From the NCBI GenBank assembly GCA_019155205.2, contig JAHNZQ020000010.1, positions 2,324,117 to 2,388,116 on the forward strand: DNA of 64,000 bases. The letters run 5' to 3'. Numbering within the stretch: the stretch's first letter is position 1; the number at the start of each line of letters is the position of its first letter. The notes beneath the pieces were generated by a model. It saw only the letters and a program-made list of their open reading frames with translations. It was not told the DNA's origin and did no database searches. The position numbers and the translations under genes are program-made. Shown piece after piece: positions 41,167-51,897 of this stretch. Source of the DNA: Gracilaria vermiculophylla (Eukaryota; Rhodophyta; Florideophyceae; Gracilariales; Gracilariaceae).

Positions 41167-42856
41167 AGGCTACGTGAAAGACGAGAAAACCAGATGGAAT
41201 TGGGGCTTTTCGCTCGTTAACAAGCGAGAAATGCCGAACTCATTTGTTCAGAAGTCTGATCACACGCCGAGCATTATTGAAACGATGGCGTCAAAGTGGG
41301 ACTTGCCTCGAAAGTGCCCTCTGTCTTTTTCGTGAGTCATTAAACTTCCGGCTCTATCCCAGTCGCCTGCAAACGCAATGACATAGGAAGAATATGTCTA
41401 CAACGCTAAAACAGACTTTGAACGTACACGAATGAGCTCATTCTTCGTGAATCGTACGTGCTGGACAACGAAACAGTATCTGCGACATGAGCAAACTTCA
41501 TTTACTGGACTTTTAAACCAAGAGCGGTCCTTTGTTTCGTACATCAGGACTGCCATGAACTAACCCGTTGAGAGCTTCATACTGAGGGTAATAGTCTCTG
41601 GTTGAATATCCGCAGACGCTGAAACCCCTGAATATATGTTCTTGTAAATACTGGTTGCGGTCGCACAGTAATGTTTGAATATTGTTTGACCGAAGAGGTG
41701 ACGATTCTTCACGACGAAGCTTAGTGTTTCCTCTGTTTCTGTGAAAATACGTACAGGCACAGAAGAGCATCGAGAGACACTATCTGCGAATACAAATGCC
41801 TCCACAGAAAACTTGTCTCCTCTCTGACAGCTCTGTGAGAATTTTTGAGCATTCGTACAGAGAACCAGCAAGTGTGACGAAATCGCACACTATTATCCTT
41901 GACAAGCTCGTTTGGATAATTTCCAACTCGCTCCAGACTCAGCAGACCTCTTCGCCGAAAATCCTCTTGAGGACAACCAAGTCGCTACATACCCTTCACC
42001 AAAGTTCGAAGAGATTTACTTATCGCTTTGATTTATGCAGGACTGTCGAAAAAAAATCGTTGTGGTAGAATCAGGCGCCGGCTGCTCTGTCTTGGCGCCT
42101 TTAAGTGACTTTTCATTTAAGTAACGCATGATCGCCTGTACAAGTTGGTAGTCTATTGAACGCTTTAACTCTTCGAGTATTTCTTTTTCTCCCTTCCTCC
42201 GTCTTCCACTCTTGATTTCAAGGTGGCAGAAATTGTAACTGGGGAAACTCTCTCGCTTAGATATGGATTGAGGACTTCTGTAACCAGATAATCTCACAAC
42301 TTTAAAATGTCGATCACGTCAAATTGGGAGACCTGGTGTATCGCACGAGACAGGGGGGCGATTTGTTCCGTCGGTTCAACGTTTGGGAAAATTCTTTCGG
42401 CAACCTTTCCACATCTATTACTCCGGTTGTTCGCCATGCACTTGTGGCTGAGGCGACTGCACAGTTCATGCGCAGTGATGGTAATCATAATGCTTCGTTT
42501 GTGTTCATTCTTTTGGAACCCCGCGCCGTGAGTGTCTGACATTCACTTTTTGGTACTTCACGTTATATTTTGGTTCGGGATCAAACTGACATGGGTTTAC
42601 TCGGTAACCTTATCGATACTTATACCACATTTCCAAGCTATTATCTGAGTCTGGTGAGGACGTCCAGCACACAGTGACTGATTCATTTCTCCACCATTCT
42701 TGTATGCTTCAGACTCAGTTTTCTCGCAAGATTTAGATGACCTCTGCCAGCAATCGAATTCTGTGAGACATAAGGCTCAGGAGAAGTGCGAGAATCTGCT
42801 CTTATAAGATCATTTGCTCGTGGGTTTGTTTTGAATAGCTTGCTCCGCGCCGAACG
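41167..42856. other. Intergenic region, 1.7 kb
   Basis: No recognisable gene. A short plus-strand frame at 42324-42539 has a protein-like stretch (SITPVVRHALVAEATAQF) but lacks any family match and is probably chance or a remnant. Confidence 0.5.
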
Positions 42857-44980
42857 ATGAGTACTACCGGAAAGGGTATTGACGGAAATCAGTGTTCCAT
42901 ACATGGTTGTCGTTTCCGGCTATCATGGACTTCGCCATGGAACAGTTCATGCATAACAATGCGCATTAGAGACTGTTCTTCTTTGCCCAACGAAGTGCCT
43001 GTTGTTCAACTGTTTTTTCCTAAGTGGTCAAAGTTACAGCAGTGGTTTCGACGATCCAAACGTAGAATGCGAGAAGGAACAACTCCCTTGGTACTCTTGG
43101 GTTCTTTCGTGTTTGCCTTAATTTTTCTGCTCGGGGCTGAATCATCCGTCCAGGATGAAAGGACGTCTTCAATTTCGACAAGATATACTTTTCTGACCAG
43201 AGAGAAAGACCAAACTCCTGTGTACCGACAACTTCACTGTTATCATTCGGTTCCAGACCGTTATCTTCGGCTGATGACTCCAGAGCAACAGCATGATCTT
43301 TTGATGATGATGTCCACTGCAGCGTCGAACAGCGTTTTGGCAGCGCAAAGCCGCCGCGCAGTCTTTGTTCATATCACCAAATGCAAACTTCATCCATGTT
43401 TGCGTGCGATCGCTAGTGCCATCACATACGCACGGGTTACTCGCAGAATTGCAGTTATATTCATTGACATTATTGATGGAATTAGTATTCCTCATTTGTT
43501 ACAACTGTCTGCGAATGGGTTACTTAAAGAAGAAGCAATTCTAATCCCGCTGAAAACCCTAATGGAGGATTTCCACGGAGAAAACAGAACTGTTGTTCAT
43601 GACTGGGCAGAGTTCACGGTTGTTCACGCAGTCGCTCCAAACAGTTTAACAGACGTGAACTCGGCAATGGAGCCGGATAACATATCCGACAGCAGAGCCC
43701 CTGCACAGGATTACTTTGAAACTCTACCACGAATCGGGAATACGGAGGACGTAGCAACGCTAGACAACATCGCCGCTCTTGACACTCATGTTTCTTTAAC
43801 ATTATCTGAGGTAGTGTGGTCGCGTTATGCTCCCAGAACTCTGCAAGAGGGACTCTTTCAGGACGATTTGCGTCCCATCAACGCTATACCTTCTCGTTTG
43901 ATATCGCGAGCATCTATACTGGGTCGTCACCGAGCAACGGAGAACATAGAAAGTACAAACGAAATGCTTCAGAGTGATTATAATATTCCCAAAATGCTCT
44001 GGAGCGGAATGGGAGAACTTGAAAGGAAACTTCTATTGCTGAAGCTCGAGAGCAAAAGGAGACATGGAATTAAAAACCCGAAGATAATATTTGTTCATAC
44101 TCAGTACGGGCTTGGAAATCGTTTGAGAGCTCTTGGCTCCGCTATGGCCTTTGCTAGAAGGACCGGAAGAATTTTGGTATTAATATGGGTTCCTGATCAA
44201 CACCTTAACTGCAGGTTCACTGACTTATTTGTGGCTAGTGACGAATTTGTAGTTAGTAATTCATTCACGCCGGGAGAGGAATGGCCTTTCTCCGCTAACA
44301 AAAAGAGAGACATGAAAATGGAAGATGTGAAGTGGTACAATTACATGAGGGTGAACGGGGTTAAGATTATTTCATCTGGTCAACCTGTCTTGGATGATCC
44401 TGAGCGACATATTTACGTCTCCACTTGTTATGTTATTCAGTCACCAGTCACGCCGTTCATCATAAGAACAACAAGCTCATATTGGCAAGTTTTGCGAACC
44501 TTATCGCCCCATGTGGATGTTGTTCGACTCGTGGAAAGATTCTCGAGCTACCCTCTGTCGAGCATGATTGGTATCCACATCAGGGGGAAGAACATTAAGA
44601 CAGATATTACTGGGGTGAATGCAACTGACTATTCCGAGGAGTCTTCTCGGACTACTGACTATTGGAGAAATCTAACCAAGGTTGATTCCTTTGTGGAAGA
44701 AATGCGAAAACAGACAGCGGATCAATTGTTTTACGTTGCTGCTGACCAGAAAGAAGTTCTGACAAAGCTTGAACATGAATTTCCCTCGCGCATATTCTAT
44801 ACACCAAGGCACTGTGATAGTCGAGACAGAGACTGTCTGCCTTTTGCACTAGCAGATATCTTACTTCTTGCGAAGTGTGCATCATTACGCGGAAGTTACT
44901 GGAGTTCTTTCTCGGAACTGTCAACTCGTATCGGCGGGGCGCGGTTCTTGCTGGCCGGCATAGACTTTGGACGTCCGTAA
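42857..44980 (+). CDS. Type II membrane glycosyltransferase-like protein, duplicated domain (fucosyltransferase-like)
   Basis: A 707-residue protein with a basic N-terminal region, one membrane anchor (about residues 76-94, TPLVLLGSFVFALIFLLG) and a large lumenal part. The C-terminal half has motifs resembling NodZ/POFUT-like fucosyltransferases of the GDP-fucose GT-B group: FVHTQYGLGNRLRALGSAMA (about 412-431), GRILVLIWVPDQHLNC, MIGIHIRGKN (about 570-579, an H-x-R motif) and DCLPFALADILLLAKC with GSYWSSFSELS near the end. The N-terminal half (about 165-260) has a weaker copy: FVHITKCKLHPCLRAIASAI with TYARVTRRIAVIFI, where the glycine loop is lost. So it reads as a pseudo-domain followed by a probable catalytic domain. 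Donor and acceptor are unknown; cell-wall or glycoprotein fucosylation is a fair hypothesis. Confidence 0.7.
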   Translation: MSTTGKGIDGNQCSIHGCRFRLSWTSPWNSSCITMRIRDCSSLPNEVPVVQLFFPKWSKLQQWFRRSKRRMREGTTPLVLLGSFVFALIFLLGAESSVQDERTSSISTRYTFLTREKDQTPVYRQLHCYHSVPDRYLRLMTPEQQHDLLMMMSTAASNSVLAAQSRRAVFVHITKCKLHPCLRAIASAITYARVTRRIAVIFIDIIDGISIPHLLQLSANGLLKEEAILIPLKTLMEDFHGENRTVVHDWAEFTVVHAVAPNSLTDVNSAMEPDNISDSRAPAQDYFETLPRIGNTEDVATLDNIAALDTHVSLTLSEVVWSRYAPRTLQEGLFQDDLRPINAIPSRLISRASILGRHRATENIESTNEMLQSDYNIPKMLWSGMGELERKLLLLKLESKRRHGIKNPKIIFVHTQYGLGNRLRALGSAMAFARRTGRILVLIWVPDQHLNCRFTDLFVASDEFVVSNSFTPGEEWPFSANKKRDMKMEDVKWYNYMRVNGVKIISSGQPVLDDPERHIYVSTCYVIQSPVTPFIIRTTSSYWQVLRTLSPHVDVVRLVERFSSYPLSSMIGIHIRGKNIKTDITGVNATDYSEESSRTTDYWRNLTKVDSFVEEMRKQTADQLFYVAADQKEVLTKLEHEFPSRIFYTPRHCDSRDRDCLPFALADILLLAKCASLRGSYWSSFSELSTRIGGARFLLAGIDFGRP

Positions 44981-45618
44981 CAAATCTCATTGGATAGAAT
45001 TCTGTCCGACACCTCTTGCCGCTTTTCACTTTTGGGGAACTATGAAGTGCACAGATGTATTCTTTTACGGGCGAATTAATTGTGAACATAATAACATGTA
45101 TGTTTTTGGGTTTCCACCTTTGCATGGCCAATGCTGTGGAATGCGCACACATACCCTTGAAGCTGAAAGATCGATCGAAAGAGCGCGAGGCTTACATGGA
45201 CTACATAGCATTTTTGGAGTTTGTAACGTTGACGAATCGCTTGACATGGTCTGCAGTTTACGACACGCCAAAAAATAAAGATGGGTTCACTATGTCAGCA
45301 TATTCAAAACATGAAACTTGACCAAGGCATTGCCCAGCCTGCCATAGTGTCAGGGTTGAGGGATGAAAGCCGTTCACATTGCTTAAAAGTCTCTGATGTC
45401 CAGAAGAAATATTATGGGTATTAGTCACGAACAGCGTACTTGACAATGGGAGGTTTAGGAAAAGAAGTTATTCGCAATGGTTCCATTCTACATGTGAGAG
45501 GAACAAGAACTCGTGTCGGGGCTGGGTGTCCCGTTGTTTCACTTTGCTCTTCGGTGATAGATCCTTTTGTTCGTTCGTACAAAGTGTTCTGTGAGGTTCT
45601 CGTAAAATATGGTTTATC
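44981..45618. other. Intergenic region between convergent genes
   Basis: 640 bp. One short plus frame (45055-45321) has a hydrophobic start but no other support. Nothing else is seen. Confidence 0.5.
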
Positions 45619-46125
45619 TCAGGCTGGCAGGTTGGCCCTAGTCTTGATACCGTGACTCTCTGTGCGAGACTGCAACACAGCCTCCCCGAGCCCTACGCCG
45701 TCCCGCTCAGCCTTGAGAGCTTCTCTCGCACGCTTAGCCTTGTAAGCTCTGGTTCGTTCTCCCACTACCCCTTTCAGACGTGCCATAGAACGCTTCACCT
45801 TGTACAAATTAGAAGGTCCATTAACCCAATGACGACGATTAGTCTTGCACCAAGCCTTTTCAGTGAGGAGTATGTTACGTTCCTTGAGGAGAATGAACCA
45901 CAGTTTGTGAAGATCTTCATAGGATTTTAGGCGCAATTCAGACGTGCGCCACGCACGTCCAGTACGGGTGGCTCCGGCGCTTGTGCCAGAATCTATAAAC
46001 TGCAGCACACCCTCTTGGGAGTCGATCTTGGCAGGGGGCGGCTGGGGCGTTTTACCGGTGTTGCATAGTGCTCTATTGGGTGTGCGAAACAAGCGGGAGC
46101 AATGGCGAGCGATCCTGGAGTTCAT
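45619..46125 (-). CDS. MRPL47: Mitochondrial ribosomal protein uL29m (MRPL47)
   Basis: A 168-residue protein of the MRP-L47 family, the mitochondrial counterpart of bacterial L29 located near the peptide exit tunnel. The family core is clear: [39 protein letters not shown], then [20 protein letters not shown] with ERTRAYK. The start at ATG 46125 gives [20 protein letters not shown], a basic amphipathic leader typical of mitochondrial import. The frame is open 30 codons further to another ATG at 46215, but that extension lacks targeting character. Single exon, converging on the glycosyltransferase gene. Confidence 0.92.
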   Translation of the reverse strand: MNSRIARHCSRLFRTPNRALCNTGKTPQPPPAKIDSQEGVLQFIDSGTSAGATRTGRAWRTSELRLKSYEDLHKLWFILLKERNILLTEKAWCKTNRRHWVNGPSNLYKVKRSMARLKGVVGERTRAYKAKRAREALKAERDGVGLGEAVLQSRTESHGIKTRANLPA

Positions 46126-47088
46126 AGGTACGGGCTGGCGGAGGTGGTGTTCAATGTCTTTGAGGGTGTGCCGGATCAACTGATGCTTCGACGGCGTTAA
46201 AGCAATAGTTTGCACACGTGTACAGTTTCATCGGATGCACGTTGTATGACTCGGTACAACAAGGTTAAGAACCGCCCCAATCGTGGGGGGCCTCCATTTC
46301 CTACAAGAACAAGAGAAGCAGATTGCACCATTATCTGACCTTGGCCTCTTTTATTGTCATGCGACTTATAAGCGGTTCGGCCCTCTGCACGCAATTGGGC
46401 TACGTCGAGAACAACAAATTACGAGGGATATATCCGAAATCCGTGGAATCCGTGTGGAAAATTAACCACAGTGGAAACCTGCCAGGTTCATATAGCGACA
46501 GGCGCTATCCACCACAAAGACTTAGCATCCAGCGAGACATTTATGGATGTCCGAACACTGTTTCTGGGGGGTTGTTTGAGTGCAACGCGCCTAGTAGCTT
46601 CATCCAACCCTTCGTTTGTTGAATTAAAGTCACCGTCTGCTGCACGAGGCGGCACTTGAAAAACAACGGCGGGAGGAAAGAATGGATCCGCCTCCCGGAG
46701 CAATCAAAAATTGAGATATTTTCTTCTGTAATGCCTCGGAGTTCACGTGACCGCCCGCAGCATCCGGTGCTTGATCTGGTTCTGTCTTGTCTGTGGGGCT
46801 GGGTACAGCCATGCGGCCGCTGCATCCATTCAGTGCTAGAAACGGCTTGACCTCGTGGCATTCTGACAACCGCTCAGCGCTCGCCGATCCTTTGCCCAGA
46901 GCGGCGCACTCTCATTCTCAAACCACGAGAGACGCGCTGCGTCCACTACGCGCACTCCTGCAAAGCAAGCCATCAACTAGCTACCTTCCAGCTATCTACC
47001 CTCCATATCTGTCCCGTGCTATCTTTCAAGTTGCTACGCTCGCCGCGACGTTCTTTCTGAGGCTTTTGCCATCCTTCCGAAGCAAATC
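46126..47088. other. Divergent promoter region
   Basis: 960 bp between MRPL47 (minus) and the glucan water dikinase gene (plus). Short overlapping frames only; no motif claimed. Confidence 0.5.
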
Positions 47089-50000
47089 ATGGGCGCAAGC
47101 GCCGCTTCCGAAGCAGCCGACATCTCCTCCCCGGCGCATAGCTCCTCAACCACCTTGCAGGCGCATCCGCTGGAGGTCACGGCGACGTTAAAACGCATCG
47201 CTCCAAACGGAGAAATTGAGGTCAAGTTCGAACGCACAAGCAAACCGGTTCAACGCGAGGGAGAGCCACTTCACATACACTGGGGCATCGTAAAGAACGC
47301 TGATGACGATCATTCTGTCTACGTCCGCCCGCCGAAGAGTTTGTGGCCGGAGGGCACTGATCCTCGCCATGGTGAACCTAGTTTACAGTCTCCTTTTGAT
47401 TCAAAAGGGGTCCTAACTATGTCCTTTGAGGAAAAGTTTGCGCCGGCTGGATTTGTCTTTCTATTCATGATTCGCGGCGAAAATGGATTTCACGAACAGT
47501 GGCTAAAAAGACCCGATGGCAGCAGCTTCTACATAGACCTTACCTGTGCCATCAGCGAAGAAGAGCGAAGCCGGCGGGAGAGGGTCGTCGAAGAAGAGAA
47601 GAGAGCCGAAGAGAGAAGGAAGAAGGAAGAAGAGGAAAGAAAGAATCGCCAACTTGCAGAAGCGGAGCAAAGAAGGAAAAAAGAAGAATCTATGAAAGCA
47701 AAAAGGGCTGAGGATGCTACCAATTTTATCAAGGAGATTACCTCTAATTCGGCATGGAACCTGTTCAAGGCTCACGATGAGGTGTATGATTTTGGATCTA
47801 TCTTCTTCAGAGTTTTCGAATCACAGTCAGCCAATGAGCAATCTGATGTCGATTCCGAGCAGAGACGTGTCAAGGTGCACGTAGTTTCAACCATCGCTAT
47901 AGAAGGCTCAGATGTTGTGCTGCATTGGGGCGTGAAGCGAGGACGAAAAGGCGGATGGTGTGCTGCACCATCTGATGCTTTACCTGAACGTACGAGTCCC
48001 ATGCCAGACGGGAAAGCTGCCCAAACAGTTTTGCAAAGTCATGGCGAATCAGGTTTGAGAGTCACATGCATCAATAATTTAGAATCCGATGACGACATTG
48101 TAGGCATATTTGCTGTCATCCACGTTCCCCAGGCCCCAGACCATTTGAAATGGATTCAAGCGGCTAAAGGGGGAGACATATACGTGCCTGTTGTTCCGAA
48201 ACCACCACTTCCAGGACTGAGTCAGGAAGACAATATTTCAGATACTTGCACAGAAATCTTAGAGAGCGTAATCGAAAGAGAGATGGAGTATGGGTCATGG
48301 ACTCTTATGCATAGATACCAACATGCAAGACACCTTGTAAGCTCCGTTGTGGGCACTGATGAAGCGTCCTGGGGTGCTATTTATGTTTGGATGCGTTATT
48401 CTCAGATTCGCGTTCTCGACTGGCAAAGGCAGTATAACACAAAACCTCGTGAACTAAGCTCGGCACAGTTATCGCTGGTCACACTCCTTGCGAGCAAGTA
48501 CAAAAATTCACCTGAGGTAAGATGGCTGGCTCGCTTAGTAATGTCATGTGTGGGCCGTGGTGGCTCTGGCGACTTAGGACAACGGATCAGAGATGATATT
48601 CTCGCTATTTTACGTCATTGCCGAGACTGGGGACACGGATCTATGATGGAACAATGGCATCAAAAACTTCATAACAACACAAGTCCGGACGACGTTGTCA
48701 TATGCGACGCTTTAATCACATTCTGGGAGGGCAATGGCAACCTCTCCGGATATTGGGACGCCATATATTCACAGGGGCTCACGCGTGAACGAATGGCCTC
48801 CTACGAGCAACCGATCACTTCTGATCCGGACTTTAGAGGCCATATCAAAGATACTATGTTATGGGAACTACGAAGGTACGGGGCACTGCTTCGACAAGTC
48901 CATCTTGGCACAGACTTGAATTCTATCGTGGAAAGATGCCAGGGTTTGATGGATAGTGGAGCTAAACATGAAGTGAACAACTTCATGCATATCCGCGGTT
49001 CGCATTCCCCCGTAACAGAAAAACTTATGTCAGTTGCTGGTGCACGTAAAAAGGTTTGCGAACAAGTCGTCTTCTCAGATTCACTTCACGACGAGGCACG
49101 TCGAGATCTTATTTTTATGGATCTGGCGTTGGAGTCTGAAGCTCGACGTATTCTCGAATCGACTGGAGGTCTTGGACATGGCGGGACCTTGTATTCGCAT
49201 CTGGTTGCGATTCGGGCGACGGCAAAGGCTTTGAAATGTTCGGAGTCTGGATTGCCGACTGAGGGAGAACTATCGCGAGCGATGAATGATTTGGATTCAG
49301 TCATAGAAAGGCTAGCTCATCAAGGCGAATCTCATGATGTTGGTCTCAGAGCTGCTGCCGGAATGAATATAATGAGAAACGTTCTCACCGCAATTATTGA
49401 TAGGTATAATCAACGCCTTGGTGCTGTTTCCAGGTGCCTCGGTATTGCATTTAATGCTGATAAGCATGTTGTTACAACATTTATTGAAGAATCCGTCCGA
49501 GGCGGGCCTGCTTTCTCTCTTTCAACCTTACTGCGCAGAGCTGGTCCAGCTGTTCGCAGGGTTGCAAAGCTTGGTCCGTACGCCGTCATTGCCCCATCGA
49601 GCAAAGAATCTAAGGGCCCAGTGGTCGTCTTCAATAAGCTCAGGGAGTCGGAAGGCGCGAGGATGAAACGGGGCACCGTAATTATTGCCAACGAATGTGA
49701 CGGAAGTGAAGATGTTCCGAAAAATGTGTCTTACGTTGTCATCGGCTCTACTGTTGATGTTCTTTCGCACGTTTCCGTCAGAGCTCGAAACGAGCGCCAC
49801 GGTCTCATTGCATGCCTCGATGAAGGGAAGCTTTCTGAACTTCGCGGTCTTCACGGATGTATTGTGAACGCACAGTTACATGGGGAAGATTTTCAAATTG
49901 AGATTATAGATGAGAGTGCCAGGATGTCTCCGAGCTCTGGTGCACAAATGGTGATGAAGCGTATCAAATCTCTGGGCTTCATAACTCCTCCTAGTGGAAT

Positions 50001-51123
50001 GATGACTCCTCCTGGCATGTTTGCTGGGATGCGCCGTGGGAGCATCGTTAAGGACGGTGCGGGTCGTCTAACTCGGAGAGAGCTCAGTGAACGTGCTCTG
50101 AAAGCCCTTGGGGAGAAGAAGGTTGCTCTTCACAAGAGACAGTTGGGAGCTTCGTGGGCAATTCGTCCATCAGAGTTTAGTGACGAACTTGTTGGAGGAA
50201 AGTCCCTAAATCTACAGCGTTTGGTTGCGTTGGGACTGCCTTCATGGATCAATACACCGGTATCGGTGGCTATTCCGTTTGGCGCCATGAAGAAAGTGAT
50301 GAACTTTGATACAAATCAAGATCTAAGGGAGGAATATGATCGTCTAAAGAAACAAATAGCTGCTGCGCATGTTGGTGACGTCAAGTTATGCTCAAAGCTC
50401 AGGGAGGTCATAAATAGTCTCGAGTCCCCTGAAGGTCTTAAAGAAGCTCTTAGAGGAGTCCTTGATGACCTCGGCTGTGATGACATCGACAATGCCCTTC
50501 CTTCTGCTTGGGTCGCCGTAAAGGCCGTATGGGCAAGTATATGGAATGAGCGTGCACATCTGGCTCGTCAAAAACTTCGTCTTGATGTGGACGATGTGGA
50601 TATGGCGGTCCTATGCCAAAAGGTGGTCGACGCCGACTATGCGTTTGTAATCCATACATCTAATCCGGTGACATCGGATGAAAACGAATTGTATGCTGAA
50701 GTGGTTGTTGGGTTGGGTGAAACTTTGGTTGGCAACGCTCCTGGACAAGCCCTTGGATTCACAGTTCGCAAGGACCAGGATTTGGACACAGTGATGCCAG
50801 TAATTCGAAGTTACCCCAGCAAAGCAACTGCGTTGTTTGGCGGTGATTTCATATTCAGATCCGATAGCAATGCAGAGGATTTGAATGGGTTTGCTGGGGC
50901 TGGGCTTCATGATTCTGTACCTCTTTCTGAGAATGAAGTAGTTGATGTAGATTACGGAAACGAACGCCTCATGATGGACGATGATTTCCGCGAGTTTCTG
51001 ATGCGAGGTGTGGCGAAGATTGGCGTCGAGGTGGAAGATATCATGGGTGGCACTCCGCAAGATATTGAAGGTTGCTTCAAAGACGGCGAGTTTTATGTTG
51101 TGCAGGCTCGCCCACAAGTCTAA
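47089..51123 (+). CDS. GWD: Alpha-glucan water dikinase (GWD), apparently cytosolic
   Basis: Phosphorylates glucosyl residues (C6 in plants) of starch using ATP, giving AMP and phosphate, and so opens starch to degradation. Layout: two starch-binding CBM45-type modules in the N-terminal third (LHIHWGIVKN near residue 62 and VVLHWGVKRG near 279) separated by a very charged Lys/Glu coil (about 163-208); the family signature MMEQWHQKLHNNTSPDDV (about 519-536); the phosphohistidine region VLSHVSVRARN with catalytic H894; and the C-terminal nucleotide-binding domain with FIFRSDSNAEDLNGFAGAGL (from about 1254) and terminal VVQARPQV. At 1344 residues it is near the family size minus a transit peptide. 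The N-terminus (MGASAASEAADISS) is acidic and short, unlike a transit peptide. Red algae store starch in the cytosol, which fits. Confidence 0.95.
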   Translation: MGASAASEAADISSPAHSSSTTLQAHPLEVTATLKRIAPNGEIEVKFERTSKPVQREGEPLHIHWGIVKNADDDHSVYVRPPKSLWPEGTDPRHGEPSLQSPFDSKGVLTMSFEEKFAPAGFVFLFMIRGENGFHEQWLKRPDGSSFYIDLTCAISEEERSRRERVVEEEKRAEERRKKEEEERKNRQLAEAEQRRKKEESMKAKRAEDATNFIKEITSNSAWNLFKAHDEVYDFGSIFFRVFESQSANEQSDVDSEQRRVKVHVVSTIAIEGSDVVLHWGVKRGRKGGWCAAPSDALPERTSPMPDGKAAQTVLQSHGESGLRVTCINNLESDDDIVGIFAVIHVPQAPDHLKWIQAAKGGDIYVPVVPKPPLPGLSQEDNISDTCTEILESVIEREMEYGSWTLMHRYQHARHLVSSVVGTDEASWGAIYVWMRYSQIRVLDWQRQYNTKPRELSSAQLSLVTLLASKYKNSPEVRWLARLVMSCVGRGGSGDLGQRIRDDILAILRHCRDWGHGSMMEQWHQKLHNNTSPDDVVICDALITFWEGNGNLSGYWDAIYSQGLTRERMASYEQPITSDPDFRGHIKDTMLWELRRYGALLRQVHLGTDLNSIVERCQGLMDSGAKHEVNNFMHIRGSHSPVTEKLMSVAGARKKVCEQVVFSDSLHDEARRDLIFMDLALESEARRILESTGGLGHGGTLYSHLVAIRATAKALKCSESGLPTEGELSRAMNDLDSVIERLAHQGESHDVGLRAAAGMNIMRNVLTAIIDRYNQRLGAVSRCLGIAFNADKHVVTTFIEESVRGGPAFSLSTLLRRAGPAVRRVAKLGPYAVIAPSSKESKGPVVVFNKLRESEGARMKRGTVIIANECDGSEDVPKNVSYVVIGSTVDVLSHVSVRARNERHGLIACLDEGKLSELRGLHGCIVNAQLHGEDFQIEIIDESARMSPSSGAQMVMKRIKSLGFITPPSGMMTPPGMFAGMRRGSIVKDGAGRLTRRELSERALKALGEKKVALHKRQLGASWAIRPSEFSDELVGGKSLNLQRLVALGLPSWINTPVSVAIPFGAMKKVMNFDTNQDLREEYDRLKKQIAAAHVGDVKLCSKLREVINSLESPEGLKEALRGVLDDLGCDDIDNALPSAWVAVKAVWASIWNERAHLARQKLRLDVDDVDMAVLCQKVVDADYAFVIHTSNPVTSDENELYAEVVVGLGETLVGNAPGQALGFTVRKDQDLDTVMPVIRSYPSKATALFGGDFIFRSDSNAEDLNGFAGAGLHDSVPLSENEVVDVDYGNERLMMDDDFREFLMRGVAKIGVEVEDIMGGTPQDIEGCFKDGEFYVVQARPQV

Positions 51124-51897
51124 TACGATGATCAACCGACTGCCATAGCCTTACAGTTATTCGTTCCCGTTTACGCACCGCTACGCATTCAGGAAGGCGA
51201 CACATTCCCGAAATAGATACTGATGCCCACAAATACTTTTTTACACCATATGTCTTCATGATGAGCACGCTACGAGCATCGATTACCATGAGAAAGAACA
51301 TTATTGTTTCTTTTATTGGGGTTGACACGCCAATTCGTCAATGATATTCTTTCAAAAATCTGGTGAATGTCGGCGTATGCGTGTTTTCGTTTGATGCTTC
51401 ACAGCATGGTTCGTGAAATGTCCTCAAACTTCTGCTCCTTCCTCCATCAGCATGCACCGCAGCAGATTTAGTATTTACTCTTTCATCGTTTATCTGTTCT
51501 GTTTGGTAACAAGCCCGAAGGAGAGGAACATTCTCTTTTATGTGGATGCAGGGCCCTACATCCTGAGGTCAACATTCTGCGAGCTCGTGGTACTCTGGTG
51601 ATGGTGCGTATTTATCACATTTCCACAGGTCTGTGCGTTTCCATCTTTGTGTCTCGTCTACAACATCTTCGTTGATCACATCCGCACTTGTATTATAAGA
51701 AAGAACATTAAACGAATACATTTTGCATCACATCCGTATGCATGATTGGTTCGATACTTTTTGTCTTCGCTGAAAGATAATATGCAGATGCAGACAGAAA
51801 GAAAAATGTGCAGGTGTTTTGGGGTTCCAGAATCCTTTTTCTTTGAGAAGAGGGGCTCCCGCCCACTGACTGAAATCGAGTTAGACGCGATAATCGT
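51124..51897. other. Intergenic region between convergent genes
   Basis: 770 bp of AT-leaning DNA between the ends of the GWD and methyltransferase genes. No gene seen. Confidence 0.55.

Noticed and set aside
45055..45321. 88-codon plus-strand frame with hydrophobic N-terminus
   Set aside because: Could be a signal peptide by chance; no further support, and it lies in the 3' flank of the glycosyltransferase gene.
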